From Gnetum montanum (taxonomy: Eukaryota > Streptophyta > Gnetopsida > Gnetales > Gnetaceae): DNA of 64,000 bases. The stretch's first letter is position 1, and every line of letters begins with the position of its first letter. The DNA is taken from the NCBI GenBank assembly GCA_015680685.1, contig MNCI01023868.1, forward strand, positions 139,110 to 203,109, given 5' to 3'. Below the pieces are notes generated by a model that worked only from the letters and a program-made list of their open reading frames with translations, made no database searches and was not told the origin of the DNA. The translations under genes were made by a program, and so were the position numbers. Shown here one piece after another: positions 55,541 through 64,000 of this stretch.

Positions 55541-58500
55541 ATGAATTTCAGGAACGTCAAAGTTCCGAAGGTTCCTAGCGGCGGGGGCGCAACTTGGGCT
55601 TTAACCAAGACTCTACTTATCGGAGGGGTCGCTGTGTATGGAGCATTGAACAGTCTTTACAATGTCGATGGAGGTCACAGGGCTATTGTGTTTAATAGGC
55701 TTCAGGGTATTAAGGACAAGGTACTTATATTCTTATCATAATAATGTTTGCAATTTGTCCATTTCCTTCATTTGCTGAAAGTCTCTGTGATTTTAGCTGC
55801 CAAACATTCATTCTGTGACTTCAAATCATTTCTCAGGGTTTGGGCATGAGTTAAGGTATTTGTATGAGTACATTATTTGGGCTTTAACTTGTATCTTGCC
55901 TTGATGTTGTGGTATTTTTTATTATGTATTTCAATGTTAATTCGATTTTTGAATTCTAATTACGATAACCAATGTTTGCCGGGTAATGGTTCATCTTCTT
56001 AGGCGTTGTTGTTTTACTGGAATCACCTGCTGTTTTGCTAATGCTAGATGGCTTACGTCCATGTGTTTCTGTTTAACTACTTATGATTGGTATTTCTGCC
56101 AACTCTATTTACAAATGCATTTCAGGATGTTTTTATTAACGAAATAAACTTGACAATCTAAATTGAAAACTCTCTGCTACAAGTCAAAAAGAAAAGTTAG
56201 TTTTAAATCGTTAATTTTAAATCGAAAAGAGGTTAGGCTTTCATTCATCTAGGAGGAGCATTGAGCCTTTAAGTAATAACCTTTTCTAAAGGTAAATGTA
56301 AAGGTAAATGTAAAATATCATGGGATTTGAAGGTCAATATAAGTATCATGGGGTGCACACTTCAAGATTGTCAATCAATTTAACTTTACCAAACCATGGA
56401 GCAATACAAATCACTGCAGGATATTCTATTCTTTCCATTGTGTACAGAGTTAATTGCTCAACAACCTCAACGTAGTCAATCTTGCCATCAGAGTCGCTTA
56501 CAGCATTCAGGATCAATTGTTTAAGATTTCTGGTATTCGTTTCTCCTTTTGAAACAGCATCTTTGGCATCCTTCAATGGTTTGCTCTTTGAAAATGCGTC
56601 TCCATGGTCTTAATGTGAAAGATTCAAATTCCGGCAGCCTAACACAAGGCAGTCCGGATGTCTAATTATTTCAGAACCAGCTATCTCCAGTGTAAATTAT
56701 AGATAATGAACCATTTGACAGATGAGACGCCATTGTTGATAATCCTTCTGTTGCAAAAACAGCCAGGTCAGGTTCCACAGTGTTGACAAACTTTGCAACC
56801 ACGTTAGCAACGCCTCTTAAAGAAATAGGTCTTGATTTTCCACAAAGAGGCTTTTCAAGCTTCTCAACTCAATCCCATGTTTGATGCTTGCTACCAGCAT
56901 CTTCCAGACGAGCAAGTGATGCCCTTGTAACAGCTGCCGTTGATCCAGCTGATTCTCCATCTTTTCTTGAATATGATAAATCTGTATGATTAAACTACTC
57001 ATATACTGCAAGCTCCCTGAGTTTGCCAAATCAGCTTCCAGGTTTGATGGGCATGAACTGAAATCTTCAGTAACGGCAAACTGAGATGGATTGACATAAA
57101 TGCAGACCACCATTCTGTATGCTGTGGATTTGGCTATTGCAACAAGGGCCAGATGGGCCTCGTGCAGCCAACCCATTGTGGGTGCAATGCATATGGTTTC
57201 TCCCTGCTTTCTTCTGTTTTTTGTGCATTTCCTTATCTGGGGTTTGTCCCTAATAATCCCAATCCCTTGTCCCTTCATAATTCTGCAGCTTTGCCTAAAT
57301 CTCCAAGCTCTTCATCAGGGATTTTGACCCGTCTCTGCATAAGAATATGCCTGTCTGATGATAGCACTTCCAAAAGAAGAAACCTACTTGTAAGTGTATT
57401 AATTAGAAGGTGGTTAAAGCAGCCACATTAGACAAGAGAACATTTTAATGATTTTATGTGTTGAAATGAAATGTTGGTCATCCACGCAATGCCAGTAATG
57501 TTTCTTGCATTTCAGTATGTTGTTTTGATAAAAATTTTGTAACCGAAGGGAATTTCTCAGGTGCTCATTGAAACATTATGCATTTTAAGTTATATAGACT
57601 GGCTTTGTAGATCATTTGCATAATTGATATTTTGATGCTGAAGTTGCATTTCTTTACACACTACAAGTGAATATGCTCATGGCTTTGTTGGCAACAACTG
57701 CCTATTATAATCTACTAGAACTTTATTAGCTATTAATTCTATAAGCTGGTTCCAGCTTTGGCCATTTTCTAATCATTATGTAAGAATGGCCTTCTTAAGT
57801 GATTTTGGTTGATTCTCTTTTCTGTTGACCGGACAATGTTCAGTGCACCTTTTTTTTGTGATTTTTGTAAATGATTTGTCTAATTATTATGATGGATATA
57901 TAATCATGCTAATGTTTATTTTATTTCTTAATAGCAAAATCATAGTTATGAAGAGCAGATCAGATTGTAGATCTTTTTTTTCATTCCTAAGATTCCAGAT
58001 CGCAGATCGTCTTTAGACTTGTGATATTAAAAAATAGGTAAAAATATCAAATTTTTAATCATTTCCAAAATATATGTAATTAAAATAGAAATTTCTAAAC
58101 ATATTAGTATAACAACATTGCAATAAGCATGAACATTAACATAAATTCATTGTTTATACTCCCATATACATTACAAAAAATTTCAAATGTAAACTACACT
58201 GTAGAATTTATTCACTGTCAACTAAAAATAAAAGAGCTGAAGAATGTTTGAAATCAATTGTTGAAGTGATTCGAAATGAGGTGTAGAATGCATTGTTGAG
58301 CTCTTGAATAATGTGTTGCTTAGCTCCCCAAGAATGTGTTGCTCATTGCAGAAAAATGTACACTCAAAGTGTTGAAAACTTTGAAACTACTGATGACACA
58401 TATTGAGAATGTTCTGTGCTCTTTCTTTCAACCTTTATAGCTGTAATGAGTCATGAATTTTGTTATTAGGATGTTGTTTTAATGTTTAATGTTAAAAAGT

Positions 58501-60088
58501 GTAAACTTCTAATTGGTCTTTTTATAGATTTTGAAATTGTCTGGAATTGTCTAGAATCGCAATTCAGAATATCACAATTCCAAACTGGATTGTGATCCAG
58601 AACAGGTCTAGATCATAGGTGTTCAGAGTTCAGATCGTGATCTGGAATCGCCTAGATTGCAATCCTGATGTGATCTTCATGAGTATGATCAAAATAAACA
58701 ATGATCATAAGGAAGTTGACATTTTCTGTCAAAAGATTTATTTGAAAAGTATCAGCATTGAGAGATATAAATGAATAAGATGGAACAAGGCTAGGGTAAT
58801 GTTGATGATTGAGCAACAATGTTCTCTAATAAATTTGTATTTCAGGTGTATCCTGAAGGGACACATGTCATGATTCCTTGGTTTGAGAGGCCTATCATAT
58901 ATGACGTGAGAGCGCGACCTCATCTTGTAGAGAGCACATCTGGAAGCCGTGATCTACAGATGGTAATGTTATGATACTTGTTTTAATTTGTGTATTTGGT
59001 TTTATTGTTTTTATTTTTTAAATTTTAATTTAAACTATAAGAGCTGTATTTCAAACTTTTTTAGTTTAGTTGTTTGATTTAAATGACTTGTTGAGGGACA
59101 CCTTTATAACAGTCAGTTCTCAGAGTTTTTTTTTAAACAATGCATTTAATGGGCAATCATTAATTTATTGTACTTTCATGGTTAAATTGTTTAGCTGTTT
59201 TCGTAAGATTGCTTTTCAGAATATAAAGTTTGTGTATGCTCAAGATAGGCATTTGCAATGATAATTATTTCTCTGATGTTTTCATGGAAAATGAATTTAG
59301 GTTAAGATTGGTCTGAGAGTTCTTACAAGGCCAATGGCAGACCGACTTCCAACAATCTACAGGACCCTTGGGGAAAATTTTAATGAAAGAGTATTGCCTT
59401 CTATTATTCATGAAACCTTGAAAGCTGTGGTGGCACAATACAATGCAAGCCAACTGATCACTCAGAGAGAGGTGATACTTTAGAACCTTCCCCTGTGAAT
59501 CAATCTTCTGTAGATAATTTTGTTTGTACTAGCACTTTTAGTTTGCTCAATTTCATTTCTTTTATTTATTTATGCTTAATGTTAGAAATTTGGTGTCAGA
59601 CGGTGAGCAGAGAGATTCGGAGAATCTTAACTGAACGTGCTGCAAATTTTAACATTGCGCTAGATGATGTTTCAATTACTAGCCTGACATTTGGAAAGGA
59701 GTTCACGGCAGCTATAGAAGCAAAGCAGATTGCTGCTCAAGAAGCAGAGCGAGCCAAATTTGTGGTTGAAAAGGCAGAACAAGACAAGAGAAGTGCTATT
59801 ATTAGAGCTCAGGTATATACAAAGGTTCCATTTTATTTACATGCTAAGAACTAAAGCTATGTTTCTCATTGGAGTTTTTGATTGCAGGGAGAAGCTAAAA
59901 GTGCGCAATTAATTGGTGAAGCTATTTCTAATAATCCTGCATTTATCACATTGAGAAAAATTGAGGCTAGCAGAGAAATTGCACAAACAATTTCAACCTC
60001 GGCAAACAAAGCGTTTTTGAATTCAGAATCTCTGCTGCTCAATCTTCAGGATATGTCTTTGGAAGATGGAAAACATGGAAAGAAGTAG
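55541..60088 (+). CDS. PHB2: Prohibitin, type II (PHB2-like), five coding exons, 293 aa
   Basis: Exons 55541-55720, 58846-58962, 59301-59471, 59600-59812 and 59888-60088 (60, 39, 57, 71 and 66 codons, plus stop TAG); every intron is GT-AG and phase 0. The protein has an N-terminal hydrophobic segment (about residues 23-41, [19 protein letters not shown]), then the SPFH/PHB domain opening [14 protein letters not shown] (type II has VFNR where type I has MFDR), continuing with [20 protein letters not shown] and [20 protein letters not shown], and a C-terminal coiled coil ([22 protein letters not shown] region). It ends [18 protein letters not shown]. Type I and II prohibitins alternate in ring complexes of the mitochondrial inner membrane, acting as chaperone scaffold for AAA proteases and respiratory assembly. 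Length fits the family (about 280-290 aa). Intron 1 is 3125 bp and carries transposon and pseudogene insertions; the frame is intact. Splice sites are predicted, not observed. Confidence 0.96.
56346..57278 (-). pseudogene. PANC: Pantothenate synthetase (PANC) pseudogene, antisense in prohibitin intron 1
   Basis: Minus strand. 57278-57060 gives [11 protein letters not shown] and [20 protein letters not shown] (the HIGH-type nucleotide-binding motif, normally GYLHEGH), then [19 protein letters not shown]. After a frameshift, 56868 onward reads [14 protein letters not shown] and a [20 protein letters not shown] stretch. After another shift there is EIAGSEI, then LGCRN where the MSSRN (KMSKS-like) motif should be, then a TAA. 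The C-terminus (56576-56346) has [14 protein letters not shown] and [18 protein letters not shown]. The functional enzyme condenses pantoate and beta-alanine using ATP in vitamin B5 synthesis. Nearly the full length (about 310 aa) is present in 933 bp with no sign of introns, suggesting a retrocopy; no poly(A) tail or target-site duplication is visible. At least two shifts and one stop. Confidence 0.88.
57948..58680. mobile_element. Inverted-repeat transposon candidate in prohibitin intron 1 (733 bp)
   Basis: The left end (57948-58012) reads ATGAAGAGCAGATCAGATTG and later GATTCCAGATCGCAGATCG; the reverse complement of the right end (58620-58680) reads ATGAAGATCACATCAGGATT and later GATTCCAGATCACGATCTG. 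These are imperfect terminal inverted repeats of about 60 bp. The interior is AT-rich without a transposase. It fits a non-autonomous DNA transposon. A clear target-site duplication is not seen. Confidence 0.6.
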
Positions 60089-60690
60089 TTTTATTTTTCA
60101 TTAGTGGAGGAGTATGCCATGTTTTTGCATTTTATAAACTAAACTTTAGTGAGAATAATTCATTTTTTGGCATGGAAATTTCCACGGGGCATTAAGAGTA
60201 GGAATTCGCCAACTATTCCACAGATAACAAGGACATTTTTGGAAACTATATTGGTAGATGATTCTAATCTAGTGCAGGCGACCTAACTGTTTAAATCCAT
60301 AATATGCATTCATCATTACATTGAAAAGGACTTTAGATTGCATCATGTTTGCCCTCGGTAATTTCTTAGTTTCCTTCTGTGTCATGTCATACTTTTGTAT
60401 GCTGGGAAGGATTGGAGATTCCGTCTGCAGAGGCTCTTGGTGAAAAGATTTTACATTTAATTTTATGATTTATACCTCAGTGCCATTGGAGATCAACGGG
60501 TGCTTATGCGCTTCTATTTGATTGGGTTACAGGAGAACATGCCTGTAACATGATTTATTCAACCTATGCTAGCTTATGTTGTCTGTACTATAAACCTAGG
60601 CTACTGAATCAACATGACACTATCATGGCAAATTTTGCTACCCTGACCGTCTAGAGCTTCAATAAAATAAAAATTTAAAATTTCACATAA
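60089..60690 (+). other. Prohibitin 3' UTR and candidate polyadenylation signal
   Basis: AATAAA at 60661-60666 (AATAAAATAAAAA) is the first strong signal after the stop codon, implying a 3' UTR of about 600 nt. Nearer signals cannot be excluded. Confidence 0.45.
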
Positions 60691-62140
60691 ACGGTGTGTA
60701 TAGCACCCATTCCTGAGAAAGTAAAGAGGTACAAAGCATCTAAAATCCGAGCAAACATTGCATTAGAATGCACTTAAGCTGTTTAGGATTTTCTCTGCAT
60801 TAGAGACACTGGCGGTGGCTGTGGGACTTTGATAAATGAAATTTTATTCATTTATATGATTGAAGTTCTGTAAATCAGTTTTGAACATTCAAACATTTCT
60901 ACTGTAAACTTGCAGCTGCAACTAAGGATGAGCACTAGAGTAAATGATTGAATACTGATACTTCTGAAGATTAAGCATCGGATTACCTAGGAAAATAGCA
61001 TGAGAATGCGGTAGCATAATGCAAGCTTGGTACATTGCTCTTATGCATATGGACATGAAAAATAAAATGAGTGAGCTTTTTAAAGTAGTGCATAAAGTGC
61101 AATGGAGCACATTCCTAGGAATATTTTTGAGTCTGTATTTGAACAAGCGATGCCATGAGATCAAAATTGTCTACGATGTTGCATATTGAAAATAATTTCT
61201 AAAACAAAATTATTTATTTAAGGATTTTTCCTGTTGTTTCTTTTTCTGAATACACATTTGGGATACAGATAAGCGAGAGTATTCATAGGAACGAAAACAT
61301 TTGATTATATATACACTAACACAAACAATATGAAACTTTGACAATGTAAAATAATTTTGATTTTACAAATTCCTATATTGGAACTTAATCATTAGATTTG
61401 CATGAAAGAATATTGGTTTAGACATCAGATTTTAAGCACCTTCATTCATATTCTTAAAATGATAGTAAGATAAATATGCTTAAATTATAGCAACATCATC
61501 ATCTTAGCACCATCCATGAGATTTGGCATGGTATTCCAGTTGGATGTCAATTTGACTTTTGTATCATAGTAGCATGATTATCAAAATTAAGGTATTACAT
61601 TTGCATCAATGAATTACCATGTAACATAATAAATAATTGAATTTAATTCAAAATTTTCAACACAACAATGTTTAAGCTTTACCATGATAGTTCCTCCCTC
61701 TTGGTTCCATTAGAACCTACCTTATTTGTGCTTAAGCTTTACCATGATAATTCCTCTCTTTTGGTACCAACATCTATCTTATTTGCATAATATTTATGAA
61801 GGGGTTAGAACTCTTGCAAGTAGAGAAAACCATATAAGATTTGAGCCTCTTGAAACATGGTGAAGGAATGGATAGAGCTAGAGTTGCAACTACAAAGGGT
61901 AGTACAAAATGAAGCATAATTAAAATATCATTAAAATAAATGTCAAATAATGATCAATTAGTAACCATATTAGACACTAAAATTACAAGAAGGTTAAATG
62001 CTAGCCCATCCCTAGCTATTTAGACAAGGGTAAGAAAAACCTATTAAACTCATTGTTTCATGTTATGATATACAAGTTGCCTTTCTAACTAGGACCAACC
62101 TAGTAGTAACCCTGCTACTTAGCATCTTGAATTGTTTTGG
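60691..62140. other. Intergenic AT-rich DNA with a 60-bp tandem duplication
   Basis: TTAAGCTTTACCATGATAG at 61672 recurs, diverged, at 61732; two units of 60 bp span 61672-61791. No gene is supported. Confidence 0.7.
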
Positions 62141-62440
62141 CTGGTGGGTCTAAATAAAAAGCCTAATGGTTTTGGGAATGGTTTTTCATGCTTTCATTCT
62201 TACAACCTCCCTTTTGGGATAGGAAAAGGATTAGGCCTTGACTTGGATCAAAAGAGCCCTCATGAGTTTTCCCTTTTTACTAAAGGCTTTCTTGTAAAGA
62301 GAAGATGAATATTCTCTCTAAAGAAAAATTGATGCAACAATTAGAAATAAGAACCATATTGCAACAAAAAAAAAAAAAATAGTGTAGGAAATGAATTAAT
62401 TATTCAACCTTGACTAGAAGTTTTCCTATTTAAAGATGTA
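62140..62440 (+). repeat. Dispersed repeat R1, longest copy
   Basis: GCCTAATGGTTTTGGGAATG, CTTTCATTCTTACAACC, GGGATAGGAAAAGGATTAGG, CCCTCATGAGTTTTCCC and TTTCTTGTAAAGAG appear in order, then an A15-type run and ATTCAACCTTGACT. Related copies lie at 47880 (reverse), 50570, 54480 and 54790. Confidence 0.65.
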
Positions 62441-62639
62441 ATTGAAAAGTAACATTTTTGTGAATATGATATTTAACATTTGAAGATAGATCATAATTAT
62501 GCTTTTTCTATTAGAAAATATGCACAAGAAGCTTTCAAATAGAACAAAGAATAAGCATTTGAAGACACTTCCAAATACAAAGAAAGAAAGTAGACAAAAT
62601 AGGTTGATCACCAAAAATGATATCATTATTACTTGGTTA

Positions 62640-62990
62640 AAAGTTGTTGCAAATTCTAGATGTCCATTTCCAAGCTTGCTAAGTAATTGGACATTTAAAA
62701 AAAAAAATGTGAAAATGAGTCTTCACCTCCACAAAGAGGACATCCAATGGAAACAACTTCTATATGTTGAAGGTGAGTACCAATAGGAAGACCTTGATGT
62801 ATTAGATATCCTAAAAAAATTTAAATGTTTAGAAAGGTGGGAACTTTCCAAATATCTCTCATTTTTCTTAAGTGAGTGTGGTGATAATTTCATTTTCCAT
62901 ACCTTATTAAATTTTTTATGAATAAGATCATTCTTGGTAATTATCTCACACAAAACTTTAGAGTTACGAAAAAAGGCATAATCCATCTTG
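62640..62990 (-). pseudogene. LINE remnant: zf-RVT zinc-finger region
   Basis: The minus strand (about 62860-62680) reads GLPIGTHLQHIEVVSIGCPL followed by CGGEDSFSHFFFKCPIT and, after a stop, QAWK. This is the CPLCG...H-FF-C...W pattern that follows reverse transcriptase in plant L1-type LINEs. Only this C-terminal piece is recognisable; the RT domain is not seen. Confidence 0.65.
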
Positions 62991-62999
62991 AATGGTTAA

Positions 63000-63240
63000 T
63001 ATCGTTAGTTGTCTTCAAAGTAATTTGTAGGGCAAGAGGGCCTTGATCCAATACCAAAACTATGGTAGTCATTGTAGATTCCAACGTCCCAAAACTATGA
63101 AAGTCATTGCTAACTAAAATCTCAAAACCATAATTTTCATCACAAAGACTAGCTTCCTAGAACTATGAAAGCCATTGTGGATTGATATTTCTTAACTAGT
63201 TTCTCATTTTTCTAACAAGTTATATCTAAAATGGTTATAT
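63000..63240. repeat. Loose tandem of AACTATGAAAG(T/C)CATTG units
   Basis: Related strings recur at about 63058, 63095, 63130 (diverged) and 63159, with spacing of about 37-65 bp. Confidence 0.5.
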
Positions 63241-63269
63241 CCATCATTAGGCTTTTATGGTTGAAGGTC

Positions 63270-63400
63270 AAGTTTCTAAAGCTAAGTCTAACTAAACTTC
63301 TACTATGGTGGTTAAGTTTCCAAAGCTAAGTCTGACTAAACTTCTACTATGGTGGTTAAGTTTCCAAAGCTAAGTCTAACTAAACTTCTACTATGGTGTT
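63270..63400. repeat. 44-bp minisatellite, three copies
   Basis: Units start at 63270, 63314 and 63358 (AAGTTTCCAAAGCTAAGTCT...), with one or two differences between copies. The last unit is 3-4 bp short. Confidence 0.95.
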
Positions 63401-64000
63401 CTTTCCATCTAGTTATGAGAAAGTGTTGTACATGTTAATTCCTTGTATCACAACTTCATTGCTACTCTTGGTTTGATAGCTATGACTTAACCATGACTTG
63501 TGATTTGATATTGCAAGTAAACTTCAACTCACATTCCATTCCAAGACTTATAATTTTTCTTGAATCATATTGCAACTTAACAATGACTTGATTAATGATC
63601 ATGACTTGATTACATCTCGTAGCTGAGCATTGCAGAAAAAAAGTAAAATTTGCAATTGTCAAAGAAATTCAAGGGTCAATGTCATAGGACAAAGGGTGTG
63701 TTGAAACCAAGGGTAAGCTTCATAGAACTCATCCAAATAGGTTAACACCATTATAAAGAAACTCATAACATTTGAAATTAAAATTGATATTCAAAGCACA
63801 AGAAAGACATGCTTTTTGTACCTTGGATGCGATGCAAATTGCCTTTGACAACACAAGGGTTTTAGGCTAAACCCTCTACAATGATCATTGATAGCAAAAA
63901 TCAATAATTGTTGATGTAGATTGATGCTTGAGAAAGAACAAGAAGAAATATTCTTTAATAGGCAAGGTTTAGGATTTATAAATGATTCAAATAAATCAAA
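63401..64000. other. AT-rich intergenic DNA, nothing recognised
   Basis: Short open frames have no family resemblance or start context. Confidence 0.6.

Larger units (their letters stand above)
55721..58845 (+). other. Prohibitin intron 1 (3125 bp)
   Basis: Donor AAG/GTACTT, acceptor TTTCAG/GTGTAT. It contains the antisense PANC remnant (56346-57278) and an inverted-repeat element (57948-58680). The remaining parts (55721-56345, 57279-57947, 58681-58845) are T-rich with no gene. Confidence 0.9.

Noticed and set aside
56817-57278. 153-codon minus frame as a gene in its own right
   Set aside because: Its first half is PANC-like but the second half is out of frame with the PANC homology; it is part of the pseudogene.
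57100-57431. Plus-strand frames across the PANC segment
   Set aside because: These are shadows of the antisense PANC remnant within the prohibitin intron.
59495-59854. 119-codon frame starting before prohibitin exon 4
   Set aside because: Its first 35 residues come from intron 3; the exon begins at 59600 after a CAG acceptor and continues in phase from exon 3.

Overview
This is a stretch of a large, transposon-dense land-plant nuclear genome, most likely a seed plant and plausibly a gymnosperm (inferred from old, nested Ty3/gypsy elements and a 3.1-kb first intron in a housekeeping gene; the species cannot be named from sequence). Only one host gene looks functional: a five-exon type-II prohibitin at 55541-60088 on the + strand. 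Its first intron holds a decayed, apparently intronless antisense copy of pantothenate synthetase (PANC) and a candidate 733-bp inverted-repeat transposon.

From 1 to about 39670 lies a nested pile of one Ty3/gypsy family of Athila type: LTRs of about 0.8-0.9 kb running TGATG...CATCA, primer-binding sites matching tRNA-Asp, gag with a CCHC-like knuckle, then PR-RT-RH-INT, a long conserved non-coding tail, an extra sense ORF with a C-terminal coiled coil, and the 3' LTR. I distinguish element A (+, 1-6901, gag then gap, accessory ORF, 3' LTR), F (-, 6902 to about 8050, 5' fragment), E (-, about 8200-13447, 5' LTR, gag, PR and tail, with RT-INT missing at a single N), G (+, 13448-18604 and 28793-34527), B (+, 18605-28792, inserted in G with both LTRs), and D (-, 34528 to about 39671). 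All carry many nonsense codons, mostly TAG.

From about 39672 to 47232 a different Ty3/gypsy element (H, Tat-like, on the - strand) has a nearly open gag-protease region, no visible RT or INT, and a spliced ORF on the opposite strand. Its LTR lies in an older LTR remnant (I, 47233 to about 47806). A third lineage, a chromovirus (-), leaves an integrase with chromodomain and an LTR at about 47997-50150. From 50150 to 55140 the DNA is AT-rich with tRNA-derived SINE-like repeats, a foldback element and dispersed repeat copies. After the prohibitin gene (60089-64000) there are LINE remnants and minisatellites.

The most unusual pattern is in the retroelement promoters. The LTR U3 regions carry lineage-specific arrays of short palindromic or inverted motifs just upstream of a TATAAATA box, and in elements A and G the same motif plus TATA box recurs inside the element about 450-480 bp upstream of the accessory ORF. 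This suggests an internal promoter that changes together with the LTR promoter. Several single-N positions are assembly joins (duplicated flanks or missing segments), and the retroelement structures should be read with that in mind.
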